From an uncultured Bacteroides sp. (GTDB lineage: Bacteria; Bacteroidota; Bacteroidia; Bacteroidales; Bacteroidaceae), in contig CALUOR010000004.1 of the NCBI GenBank assembly GCA_944322285.1, forward strand, positions 61,689 to 125,688: a stretch of DNA of 64,000 bases. Direction: 5' to 3'. The translations under genes were made by a program, and so were the position numbers. The notes below the pieces were generated by a model. The model searched no databases, had not been told where the DNA came from, and saw only the letters and a list, made by a program, of their open reading frames with translations. Below, piece after piece: positions 9,079 through 17,129 of the stretch (the stretch's first letter is position 1; each line of letters starts with the position of its first letter).

Positions 9079-9519
9079 ATGAAAAAGCTGTTTTTATTGT
9101 TAGTGAGTGTGTTTACATTGCAGTTCGTATCGGCCGATAATGACAAGCCCATTACGTTTGCCCAGCTTCCCGCTGAGGCTCAGCAGTTTGTAAAGCAGAA
9201 TTTTGGTGATGCCAAAGTGGCGTTCGTGAAGAAGGAAAGCGAAATCTTCGACACTTCGTATGACCTGATGTTTGTAAATGGTGACAAGATTGAATTTGAC
9301 AAAAAAGGCGCTTGGACTGAAGTAAAGTGCAAACACACGGGAGTTCCTGCCGGAGTCATTCCTGCCAAGATTGCGGAATTTGTAAAAACAAACTATCCGG
9401 ATGCCAGAGTCCTCTCTATTGAGAAAGACCGCTATTCGTACGAAGTGAAGCTGTCCAATTTTTGGGAAATCAAGTTCGACCTTCAGTTTAATGTCATTGA
9501 CATGGATAGCGATGATTGA
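9079..9519 (+). CDS. Small periplasmic PepSY-like (DUF2874) protein
   Basis: A 146-residue protein with a signal peptide (MKKLFLLLVSVFTLQFVSA) and two related halves of about 60 residues: LPAEAQQFVKQNFGDAKVAFVKKE... and IPAKIAEFVKTNYPDARVLSIEKD.... Each half has a helix followed by beta strands, as in PepSY-like/DUF2874 proteins, which resemble beta-lactamase-inhibitor folds. Members of this family are abundant, single-gene periplasmic proteins in Bacteroides and their partner is usually unknown. The gene has its own downstream terminator (9594-9624), so it is probably monocistronic. Confidence 0.85.
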   Translation: MKKLFLLLVSVFTLQFVSADNDKPITFAQLPAEAQQFVKQNFGDAKVAFVKKESEIFDTSYDLMFVNGDKIEFDKKGAWTEVKCKHTGVPAGVIPAKIAEFVKTNYPDARVLSIEKDRYSYEVKLSNFWEIKFDLQFNVIDMDSDD

Positions 9520-9593
9520 TGTATAACGAAGCGTGTATTGGCTCTTTTTCCTTCTTTTATAGAGGAAAATAGAAACTTGTAAGCAAAAAAGGG

Positions 9594-9624
9594 AAACTCA
9601 ACTTGGTAGTTGGGTTTTCTTTTT
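9594..9624 (+). terminator. Intrinsic terminator after the PepSY-like gene
   Basis: AAACTCAACT (9594-9603) pairs with AGTTGGGTTT (9608-9617) with one wobble pair, followed by a T-rich run. It overlaps the -33 region of the TetR promoter. Confidence 0.75.
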
Positions 9625-9633
9625 CTATCTTTG
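9602..9633 (+). promoter_or_regulatory. Promoter of the TetR-type regulator
   Basis: CTTG (9602-9605), 20 nt, then TATCTTTG (9626-9633), a full -7 match. The predicted start of transcription, near 9640, rules out translation from the in-frame ATG at 9610 and supports the ATG at 9673. Confidence 0.6.
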
Positions 9634-9672
9634 TTTCGTTTTTTAGTAAATAATTACGTGCACGCATTTGTT

Positions 9673-10317
9673 ATGAAAGAGCTACAGGCTAAACATCCGA
9701 CCATGCGTCGAGAATTGAGAGAGAAAATCATTATCGCCGCAGGGGAACTTTTTGCTAAAGACGGCATTCGTAGTGTTACTATGGATGATATTGCCGCCTC
9801 GTTCGGTATATCCAAGCGCACTCTTTATGAATTGTTCTCAGACAAAGAGGCTTTATTGATAGATTGCATTCGTATGGAAATGGAGCTGGAAGAGGCTTAT
9901 ATGCGTGAACAAGCGGCTCAGTCGTACAATGTTCTGGAGATTCTTTTGAAGCGTTATCAGCGAAGCATTGAGCGTTTTCATGCCACCAGCAAGAAATTCT
10001 TTGATGACATCCAGAAGTATCCCCGTGCGTATGAACAACTGAGGAAGGGCAATAACCGCACAACGGAAGATGCGGTGAACTTTTTTAAGGAAGGTGTGCG
10101 GCAAGGCTATTTCCGCGAAGATGTCAATTTCCCTATTGTCAGTGCTTTGCTGCGTTCGCAGATGGATATCTTGATGGAGAGTGACATCTGTAAGACTTAT
10201 CCTTTCCTGGAAGTGTATGAATCCATTATGTTCACTTTCATAAGAGGCATCTCAACTCTTAAAGGAGCGGAGGAGCTGGAACGCTTTATCCGCAAATATC
10301 GCGTCGCTAACCACTGA
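9673..10317 (+). CDS. TetR/AcrR-family transcriptional regulator
   Basis: A 214-residue protein with a classic TetR helix-turn-helix near residues 13-58: RREKIIIAAGELFAKDGIRSVTMDDIAASFGISKRTLYELFSDKEAL in character, with the recognition helix around ISKRTLYELF. The C-terminal two thirds are helical and would form the dimer and ligand-binding domain. The ATG at 9673 is used because the promoter lies at 9602-9633. Target genes are not evident. The gene converges on the sulfatase gene with 11 bp between the stops, so it is not an operon partner. A hairpin (aacgc...gcgtt, 10318-10344) spans the junction. Confidence 0.9.
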   Translation: MKELQAKHPTMRRELREKIIIAAGELFAKDGIRSVTMDDIAASFGISKRTLYELFSDKEALLIDCIRMEMELEEAYMREQAAQSYNVLEILLKRYQRSIERFHATSKKFFDDIQKYPRAYEQLRKGNNRTTEDAVNFFKEGVRQGYFREDVNFPIVSALLRSQMDILMESDICKTYPFLEVYESIMFTFIRGISTLKGAEELERFIRKYRVANH

Positions 10318-10328
10318 AACGCGCTCCA

Positions 10329-11717
10329 CTAAAAGTGGAAGCGTTCGTTCTCAGTGCGTTGGCTATTCATTAGTTGGCGCAGGCGATTCGCTATCTCAGG
10401 GTATTGGCTGCGGACATTTGCTATTTCGGCCGGGTCAGTGTAAATGTTGTATAGCTCTTCATACGTTTGTCCTGGGGTAGAGACATTCAGTCGGATAAGT
10501 TTCCAGCCATCCGGAGTCATGATGGATTGCTTTCCTCCCTCTTCGAAAAATTCAAAGTAGATACACCCGTGCCTACGCTGTTCTCCCTGTCCGGTCAAAG
10601 TCGGTAGATAGGAAAGTCCGTCTATGCCATCGGGCAATTGTACATCCAGCAATTCACCTATAGTTGGCAGAAAATCCCAAAAAGCGGATATGTGGTCGCT
10701 TATCACTCCTTGCGGAATGACTCCCGGCCATTGAATGACGAAAGGAGTACGTATGCCGCCTTCATATAAGTCACGTTTATGTCCGCGGAAAGGGCCGTTG
10801 CTATCGAAATAATGCGGGTCATGTCCACCTTCGAGATGAGTGCCGTTGTCCGATGTAAATATCACAATAGTATTGTTATAGATGCCCCGTTCTTTCAGCT
10901 TGTTCATTATCATGCCTACACTTCTGTCCAAGTGTGTTACCATGGCGGCAAATGCAGCGCGCGGATTTTGCTGGGCTTTGTATCCGCCACCTTTATAAGG
11001 CGTTTCACAAAAGTTGCCTTCATACTCCTTCATTGCTTCTTGCGGGATATCAAGATCCGCATGGGGGATGGTGGGTGTGAAGTAAAGGAAGAATGGCTCA
11101 TCGGCATGTTGGTCAATAAATGCCAATGCCTTTTCTATGATTAAGTCGTGTGAGTAAGCTTTCCCGCTTAACTGGATTTTTTTTTCGTTCTCGTGGAGAA
11201 AATTAGGATAATAGCTGTGTGCGAAAGCTTGGCCCAAGTATCCGTAGAAATAGTCGAAGCCATGTTTCCTTGGCTCGCCTATGGTCCCGGGACCGCCCAA
11301 CCCCCATTTACCCACGCAAGCGGTGGCGTATCCGCGTTGTTTAAAAAGATTAGCTACGGTGGTTTCTTCCGAAGGTAGAGGCGTTTCATAGGGCAAACCG
11401 TCCGAGCCGTTTACCACATCATTGCCTCGGATGGCTGCATGACCCATGTGTTTGCCGGTCAGCAAGGCGCAACGCGAGGGAGCACTAACCGTAGCTCCCG
11501 AGTAGTGCCACAAAAATTTCATGCCATTGTCAGCTATATGGTCAATGTTCGGTGTTTTTATTTGTTGTTGACCGTAACATCCTAAGTCGCCTATACCCAA
11601 ATCGTCCGCCAAGATATAAACTACATTGGGGGTGGAGAGGGAAGCGTTTTCTTGTGCATTGCCTGCAAACGGGCAAAACAAAACGGCTGAAGAAAATAGG
11701 GCACAAAACTTTTTCAT
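10329..11717 (-). CDS. Secreted Ser-type sulfatase (S1 family)
   Basis: A 462-residue protein with a signal peptide (ends FAGNAQ). It has the alkaline-phosphatase-like sulfatase fold: metal-binding NVVYILADDLGIGD (31-44), the activation motif SAPSRCALLTGK with Ser78 as the residue to be oxidised to formylglycine, KWGLGG, and FTSDNGTHLEGGHDPHYFDSNGPFRGHKRDLYEGGIRTPF in character near 290-330. Sulfatases of this type hydrolyse sulfate esters of glycans in the periplasm or outside the cell. The Ser-type motif requires an anaerobic maturase, which is not in this window. A -7-like TATCTTTG lies at 11771-11764. Substrate unknown; it sits next to, but is separated from, the RG-I genes. Confidence 0.92.
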   Translation of the reverse strand: MKKFCALFSSAVLFCPFAGNAQENASLSTPNVVYILADDLGIGDLGCYGQQQIKTPNIDHIADNGMKFLWHYSGATVSAPSRCALLTGKHMGHAAIRGNDVVNGSDGLPYETPLPSEETTVANLFKQRGYATACVGKWGLGGPGTIGEPRKHGFDYFYGYLGQAFAHSYYPNFLHENEKKIQLSGKAYSHDLIIEKALAFIDQHADEPFFLYFTPTIPHADLDIPQEAMKEYEGNFCETPYKGGGYKAQQNPRAAFAAMVTHLDRSVGMIMNKLKERGIYNNTIVIFTSDNGTHLEGGHDPHYFDSNGPFRGHKRDLYEGGIRTPFVIQWPGVIPQGVISDHISAFWDFLPTIGELLDVQLPDGIDGLSYLPTLTGQGEQRRHGCIYFEFFEEGGKQSIMTPDGWKLIRLNVSTPGQTYEELYNIYTDPAEIANVRSQYPEIANRLRQLMNSQRTENERFHF

Positions 11718-11953
11718 ATATAATATGGTATTTAGAGAATCAGGCTTTATTGCTATTCAACTTCAAAGATACGGATTTTTGGGGGAAACTTACTTCTGAT
11801 TGGTTAGGAATTTTATTTAACACTAATTTTTAACTTATGTTTTGTTTTGGACCACTTATTCCTTAATGAATGTATAAATTCGTCCTCTAAAATTATCTGT
11901 TTTATGTAATAGTTTATGTATATTGCTGATATACAGTTATTTATGGTCTAAAG

Positions 11954-12080
11954 AAACACTGCGCTATTTGCGCTAAATCAGCGCAGTGTTTACCCCCTAA
12001 ATACTGCGCTGATTTGGAAGAAATACTGCGCTCATTGAACGCAATCAGTGCAGTGTTTCTGAGGCAATTCTGCGCTCGCC
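11954..12080. repeat. Array of 17-mers, ACTGCGCT family, copy 1
   Basis: Six units of about 17 bp related to AAATACTGCGCTGATTT, in mixed orientation (+,-,+,+,-,+), with 4-7 nt spacers and a pitch of about 22 bp. Units 1 and 2 form a 12-bp perfect stem (aaacactgcgct with agcgcagtgttt). A homologous array with the same order of units and similar spacers lies at 39668-39795. Confidence 0.85.
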
Positions 12081-12242
12081 TTTCAGAAAAAGAATTTCAT
12101 TGACAAAAATGGGGCAATAAGATAGTTCCCGTACTTGTATGGGTTAGGGTATGCTGCAATTTAGATAAGTAACTAATTATATTTAGTTATATGATAGATT
12201 ATCATTTAATTTAATACACTTTCTTATGCTTAAGTGTTTGTA

Positions 12243-12303
12243 CGATTGTGCATCGTTAAGTTATATTATTAATAATCGTACGTGCGAACGATTATTAATC
12301 GTA
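12243..12303. repeat. AT-rich palindromic array at 22-bp pitch
   Basis: Units start at about 12243, 12265 and 12287, i.e. 22 bp apart. ATTAATAATCGT (12268-12279) and ACGATTATTAAT (12288-12299) form a perfect 12-bp stem with an 8-nt loop. It lies 64 bp past the HTCS stop codon; no T-run follows on the minus strand, so it is not a canonical terminator. Confidence 0.65.
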
Positions 12304-12366
12304 CATGGATGGCATTTATTGTCCTGTATGCAGAGAATCATCGCGTCTGTAATAGAACTTACGTAC

Positions 12367-15300
12367 TCATTCTTCCTTTGCAACAACTCCGGGGTTTCCT
12401 TTATAGGCTGAGGGTGAGACTCCGAAGTGTTGTTTGAAACTCTTGCTGAAATAAAATGGATCGCTGATGCCTATGCGATACGAGATTTCAGAAACGGTAT
12501 ATTTACCTTCCAGCAACAGGGAGGCGGCTTTCTTCAGGCGAACTACACGAATGTACTCATTGGGTGTGTAACCGGTGAGACCACGTACTTTCCGGTAGAA
12601 GGCTGTACGGCCTAAACCCATCTCTGCCGCAAAGGTATCTACGCTAAAGGCAGAATCGCCGATGTGGGCTTCTACTACGGCTTGAAGACGGGTGGCAAAA
12701 GCACGGTCTCCGGAAGAAGAGGATACGATTGGATCGGTCATGTCCGGTGTTTTCGAGTATTTGGCGCGTAACTTACGGCGCTGTTCTATAAGTTTGAAAG
12801 CCGTTGCCAATAATAGCTTAGGACTGAATGGTTTGGTGATATAGGCATCGGCGCCGCTTTCTATTCCTTCCAAACGATTTTCATCAGAACTCATGGCTGT
12901 GAGTAGAATAACGGGGATGTGGCTCGTATTGAAGTCTTTCTTCAGGCGACGGGTTACTTCAAAACCATCCATGCCAGGCATAAGGACATCGCAAACTATC
13001 AGGTCTGCATCATATGTCTTTGCCCGTTCCAAGCCAGTTTTGCCTTCGGCTTCGGTTACAACCTCAAAATAGTGGCTGGCTTCTTCCTTCAAGAAATCGC
13101 GTACATCATTGTCGTCCTCAATGATGAGCATTTTGTATTGCGTCAAAGCCTCTTTTTGGGTGAAAAGTTCTTCGTAGTGTTTGAACTCATCGGATAGGGC
13201 ATTTTGTTTTTGTTTTTCTTCTTCCTCTTCCTTCAGTAGGATATTATGAGGCACTAAGAAGTCTTTTGTCTCATAAACGGATGAATCGGTCGGTAAGACA
13301 ACGGTAAAAATAGAGCCTCCTTCCACGTTTTCGGCATAACTGATGGAACCTTTGTGTTTAACCGCCAGTTCATGGCTTAGGTGGAGGCCCACACCCATGC
13401 TGCTGCCCGAGAAACTACTTTGCATAAAGCGTTTAAAGAGTTCGCCTTGTTTCTCTTTAGGGATGCCTACCCCCGTATCGGTCACTTTTAGAATCAGTTT
13501 CTTCTGCTTCTCATCTACTGATACGCTAAAGGTCACCTTTCCGCCTGAAGGCGTATATTTGAAAGCATTCGATAGTAGGTTATAAGTAATTTTGTCTAAA
13601 TATCCTTTGTCCACAAACATCATATAGGAATCTACAGAAGTGATAAAGTGGAAATCCATTTTCTTTGATTCCGCAGTATCCGTAAAGTTTTGATAAATGT
13701 CGCGAAGGAACGCAATGACATCGGCTTCTTCAAGCGAAAGAGCCAGTTTGTTGTTCTGCATCTTCCGGAATTCAAGCAACTGATTGATAAGCCGTAACAT
13801 GCGTTGTGTACTCTTGTCCATTACTTGCAGGGCATGTTTACTCTCTTTGGGCCAGCGTTTGGTTTCTTTTATTTTCTCCAATGCGCCTTGTATCAAAGTG
13901 AGAGGCGTACGAAATTCGTGGGAAATGTTGGTAAAGAAAACCAATTTGTATTCGGTCAGGCGCTTTTCTACTTCAATACGGTTGCGAAGCATGTTGAAGT
14001 TGCGCACTAACCGGAATGTTACATAAAGTGCCATTGCGATAAGGAGCGCATAGAGCATGAATGCCCAATTCGTGAGCCAGAAAGGAGGGGTTACAACAAT
14101 ATCCAGCACGGCTTCTTTTGCGGACCATACGCCATGTCTGTTGCAGGCTCTGACATGTAGTTTGTAATGTCCCGGATCCAGATTTTTATAAGTTGCAAAA
14201 TTCAGAGGCGAAGGCACACTCCAATCTTTATCATATCGGTCGAGGCGATACATGTATTTCGTTGCGTCCGATAGGGGATAGTCGAAGGTTGAAAAATTGA
14301 CAACGAACGAATTTTGCTTATGGTTCAACTTTATTTTATTGGTATAGGCCATGGAACGCGATAATGGGGAATCCGGTTCACCGGGGCTTACCAAAATGCC
14401 GTTGATGTATAAACCGGTAAAAGATACGACCGGAGCCTCCGGATTGTCACTTACCGCTTCTTCGGGATTGATGGCGAACAATCCGTAATTGGAGCCAAAG
14501 AGCAAGCGGCCGTCATCGGTTTGCGCACAGCTGTTTTCGCTATAAGCGTTGCCAAGTGTGTTTGGCGCAAAGAATAAATTCTCGAAGCTATGGGAGTCTG
14601 GATCAAAGCATGAAATACCCAATTCCGTAGCAATCCATATTTTCCCTGTACGGTCTTCGGTAATGGATTGTACCATATTGTTGACCAATCCGTCTGAAAC
14701 ATCGAAATATGTGAAGTGCAAGTCCTTGTAATCCGTTCCTAACTCGCATAGGCTGAGTCCTTTCCCCGATGTCCCTATCCACATGCGGTCTTTGCTGTCA
14801 CAGAACAGACATTTTATTTCATTACTGGGTAATTGCCCACTTGCCATATTGAAAGCGAAATAGGCAGACTTATCCATGATAAGTGAATCGGGGTGGAATA
14901 CATACACACCGGCACTGGTTCCTGCCCATATCCATCCGTTGGCATCTTCCTCTAAAACTCGTATTTGGCTTTGGGCATAGCTGTTGTTTAAAAATCTTCT
15001 GAACGAATAACGCCGGCCTTCGTCTGTAGGCTTGGCTAAGCATAATCCGCCTCCAAAGGTTCCTATCCACATGCGTCCCCGGCGGTCGTATAAAAGGTCG
15101 AAAATGTTGTTGGCTCCTAACGAAGTGGTATCGGCAGGGTGCTGGCGATACCACTCTCCGTCTATATTCAGTCCTGCGCCACGGGTGCCTATCCATAGTC
15201 GGTTATCTTTATCCTGTGCTACGGCATAGACATTTGTATCGTAAGTAGCTTCTTTCTTTAAAGTTTGTGATTGAGGCTGATAAGTATAAAGTCCGCCTTG

Positions 15301-16641
15301 GCGTGTGCCGATCCAGATGGTGCCGTCTGCGGTTTTGTTTATCATACGTATGGTGTTGAAGCGTCCGGCTCTCATTTCAGGTTCGGGCAATAGGCGTTGC
15401 GCACTTTCTCCAGAAAGCTGGATGTGGGACACGCCTGCATACTCCGAGCTAACCCATATTCCTCCGCGGCGGTCTTCCATCACATAAAGCAGATAGTCGG
15501 AGGTGACATGGCTTGTGCCTTCGGTCTCGAATGCAAAATGATGCATGGCTTCTTCGCGAATGTCATATAAGAAAAGGCCATTGCCGTAGGTTGAAATCCA
15601 AACGAATCCACGTGAATCGCATACAATATGATAGCGTTCTTCATCTACGTATTTAACTTTCTCCGGAGGCATCAAAGTGAATTGTCTGATGTCACCGCTT
15701 ATGGCATCAGCACGCCATATCTTCCCCGTATGATTTGAAACCCAACCATTTCCCCAATTGTCTTTCACCACTTGTGCGTTGAGAATATCCAAACGGGTGC
15801 TTCGGCTAATCCGCCATGTTCGTAAGTCTACTTCATATCCTCCTTTGTCGGTGAAAATCACCCAAAGACCGGGAAGTTTCAATTCATTGAGTACTTTTAT
15901 GGAGGAATTTGACAAGCTTCCTACCGATTCGCGCTTGCCTTGTTGCCAAGCCTCCAACTGGCCATCTACCGAGAGAAAATAGTCAATGCCGTCTTCTGAA
16001 CAGGTGGCAATGGCTTGATGAGAAGGCAATATTAATTCTGTATTGTCACCTTCCACTTTCATAACTCCTTTGTTTGTCCCTATCCAGACTATGCCTTGTT
16101 CGTCTTCGTATACGTATGCCACTTTGTCTGATACAAGATTCTTTTGTGATTCTTTGAATATCGTGGACACAAATTTTCCATAGACGTAATTCACTCTGCG
16201 GCAACCGTTTCCATCGTGCCAAAGCCATGCGTTCCCTTGACGGTCTATTAGTAGGTCACTATATAGCTCGTTATATTCACCACAGCCGGTGAAGTCGACA
16301 AAACGTTCCTGTTTCAGGTCGTAGCAACTATATCGTTCCACGTGCGAGGAAATCCATAAGAATCCGTTATTGTCTTCTTGCAGGCTGCTTATACGATGGT
16401 CGCACAATGACAATGAGGCGGAAGGGGCAGGTCGGTAGGTAACGAATGTGTTGCCGTCATAACGGCTAAGTCCATTCATTGTGCCCATCCAAATGAATCC
16501 CTTGCTGTCCTGATACATACACCGGACAGTATTGTTGGCGATGCCATCGGCAGTGGTCAGTTGCCGAGAACGAATCTCAACGGCATTCGTTTGTCCAAGA
16601 ATGAACAGTAGGCAGATGCAGCAAAGAATATATTTTCTCAT
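12367..16641 (-). CDS. Hybrid two-component system regulator (HTCS) of the RG-I locus
   Basis: A 1424-residue one-protein two-component system. Order: signal peptide (1-20); two seven-bladed sensor propellers made of repeated W(I/M)GT.xGl-type units (about 25-760); a Y_Y_Y domain (about 770-840); a membrane helix near 850-875; a histidine kinase with FFTNISHEFRTPLTLI (His near 908) and HATPase motifs DTGVGIPKEKQGELF and GVGLHLS; a receiver domain with DLIVCDVLMPGMDG (Asp near 1218) and ITKPFS; and a C-terminal AraC-type DNA-binding domain ending near FSKSFKQHFGVSPSAYK. Such proteins bind an oligosaccharide in the periplasm and activate PUL genes directly. All catalytic residues are present. 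It sits at the end of the RG-I operon, has its own perfect promoter, and is the best candidate to bind the boxes at 31963-31990 and 38071-38098. Confidence 0.95.
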   Translation of the reverse strand: MRKYILCCICLLFILGQTNAVEIRSRQLTTADGIANNTVRCMYQDSKGFIWMGTMNGLSRYDGNTFVTYRPAPSASLSLCDHRISSLQEDNNGFLWISSHVERYSCYDLKQERFVDFTGCGEYNELYSDLLIDRQGNAWLWHDGNGCRRVNYVYGKFVSTIFKESQKNLVSDKVAYVYEDEQGIVWIGTNKGVMKVEGDNTELILPSHQAIATCSEDGIDYFLSVDGQLEAWQQGKRESVGSLSNSSIKVLNELKLPGLWVIFTDKGGYEVDLRTWRISRSTRLDILNAQVVKDNWGNGWVSNHTGKIWRADAISGDIRQFTLMPPEKVKYVDEERYHIVCDSRGFVWISTYGNGLFLYDIREEAMHHFAFETEGTSHVTSDYLLYVMEDRRGGIWVSSEYAGVSHIQLSGESAQRLLPEPEMRAGRFNTIRMINKTADGTIWIGTRQGGLYTYQPQSQTLKKEATYDTNVYAVAQDKDNRLWIGTRGAGLNIDGEWYRQHPADTTSLGANNIFDLLYDRRGRMWIGTFGGGLCLAKPTDEGRRYSFRRFLNNSYAQSQIRVLEEDANGWIWAGTSAGVYVFHPDSLIMDKSAYFAFNMASGQLPSNEIKCLFCDSKDRMWIGTSGKGLSLCELGTDYKDLHFTYFDVSDGLVNNMVQSITEDRTGKIWIATELGISCFDPDSHSFENLFFAPNTLGNAYSENSCAQTDDGRLLFGSNYGLFAINPEEAVSDNPEAPVVSFTGLYINGILVSPGEPDSPLSRSMAYTNKIKLNHKQNSFVVNFSTFDYPLSDATKYMYRLDRYDKDWSVPSPLNFATYKNLDPGHYKLHVRACNRHGVWSAKEAVLDIVVTPPFWLTNWAFMLYALLIAMALYVTFRLVRNFNMLRNRIEVEKRLTEYKLVFFTNISHEFRTPLTLIQGALEKIKETKRWPKESKHALQVMDKSTQRMLRLINQLLEFRKMQNNKLALSLEEADVIAFLRDIYQNFTDTAESKKMDFHFITSVDSYMMFVDKGYLDKITYNLLSNAFKYTPSGGKVTFSVSVDEKQKKLILKVTDTGVGIPKEKQGELFKRFMQSSFSGSSMGVGLHLSHELAVKHKGSISYAENVEGGSIFTVVLPTDSSVYETKDFLVPHNILLKEEEEEKQKQNALSDEFKHYEELFTQKEALTQYKMLIIEDDNDVRDFLKEEASHYFEVVTEAEGKTGLERAKTYDADLIVCDVLMPGMDGFEVTRRLKKDFNTSHIPVILLTAMSSDENRLEGIESGADAYITKPFSPKLLLATAFKLIEQRRKLRAKYSKTPDMTDPIVSSSSGDRAFATRLQAVVEAHIGDSAFSVDTFAAEMGLGRTAFYRKVRGLTGYTPNEYIRVVRLKKAASLLLEGKYTVSEISYRIGISDPFYFSKSFKQHFGVSPSAYKGNPGVVAKEE

Positions 16642-16666
16642 TTCTTTATTTTGTTTTCATAGCGCA

Positions 16667-16698
16667 CAAACGTACAAAAAAAAACGCACCCGACCAAA
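16667..16698 (-). promoter_or_regulatory. Perfect Bacteroides promoter for the HTCS gene
   Basis: TTTG (16698-16695), 20 nt, TACGTTTG (16674-16667) on the minus strand. The start codon at 16641 implies a leader of only about 20 nt. The spacer contains a run of nine T that also serves as the tail of the upstream operon's terminator. Confidence 0.8.
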
Positions 16699-16714
16699 CG
16701 TAGTGCGCTTTTTT
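16675..16714 (-). terminator. Intrinsic terminator of the PL22-RhaM operon
   Basis: On the minus strand six A, a GCGCAC/GTGCG stem (16708-16703 with 16689-16685), then nine T (16684-16676). Its loop carries the -33 element of the HTCS promoter. Confidence 0.65.
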
Positions 16715-16772
16715 CTTGCCAACAGCCTGTTGCCCGCAGTCTGCTGTTGTCTGTTCTGTAGGGGAAGAGGCG

Positions 16773-17087
16773 TCAGTCCATGTGGAAAACTTCAGGCAGA
16801 GGAATGGTGACGGGAGAATTGTCTGCGTTTACTTCCATGATGTCTGCCATGTAGTCCCACCACTTCTGTACGATGGGGTTGGCACCCATGTCTTGGGAGG
16901 ATTCTTCGCCTTTTGTCTTCTGGCAGGCGAACAGAATGTTGGTATCCTTATCCCAATAGATGGAATAATCGTATACGCCACCGTCGGACAACATTTTCTT
17001 TAACTCGGGCCAGATGGCCGCATGACGCCGTTCGTACTCTTTTTCGTATCCCGGCTTTAAAAACATCTTAAATGCTTCGCGTTTCAT
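16773..17087 (-). CDS. rhaM: L-rhamnose mutarotase
   Basis: A 104-residue cytoplasmic protein that fits the usual RhaM length. It interconverts alpha and beta anomers of L-rhamnose. The active-site residues known from E. coli RhaM are in place: Tyr18 and His22 in YERRHAAIWPEL, and the tryptophan pair Trp76-Trp77 in KWWDYMADIM. The N-terminal KMFLKPGYEKEYERRH is diagnostic. It is the last gene of the RG-I operon, 42 bp after GH105, which releases rhamnose from unsaturated galacturonyl-rhamnose. No signal peptide is present, so sugar reaching the cytoplasm is its substrate. Rhamnose isomerase, kinase and aldolase are not in this window. Confidence 0.95.
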   Translation of the reverse strand: MKREAFKMFLKPGYEKEYERRHAAIWPELKKMLSDGGVYDYSIYWDKDTNILFACQKTKGEESSQDMGANPIVQKWWDYMADIMEVNADNSPVTIPLPEVFHMD

Positions 17088-17129
17088 CTTTACATTTACA
17101 ATTTAACGATTTACAAATTAGATAAATTA

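Larger units (their letters stand above)
11718..12366. other. 649-bp gene-free stretch with two repeat arrays
   Basis: Between the sulfatase 5' end and the HTCS 3' end I see no coding region. It holds the sulfatase -7 candidate (11764-11771), a 17-mer array (11954-12080) and a second, AT-rich palindrome array (12243-12303). The remainder is AT-rich without recognisable features. Confidence 0.6.
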
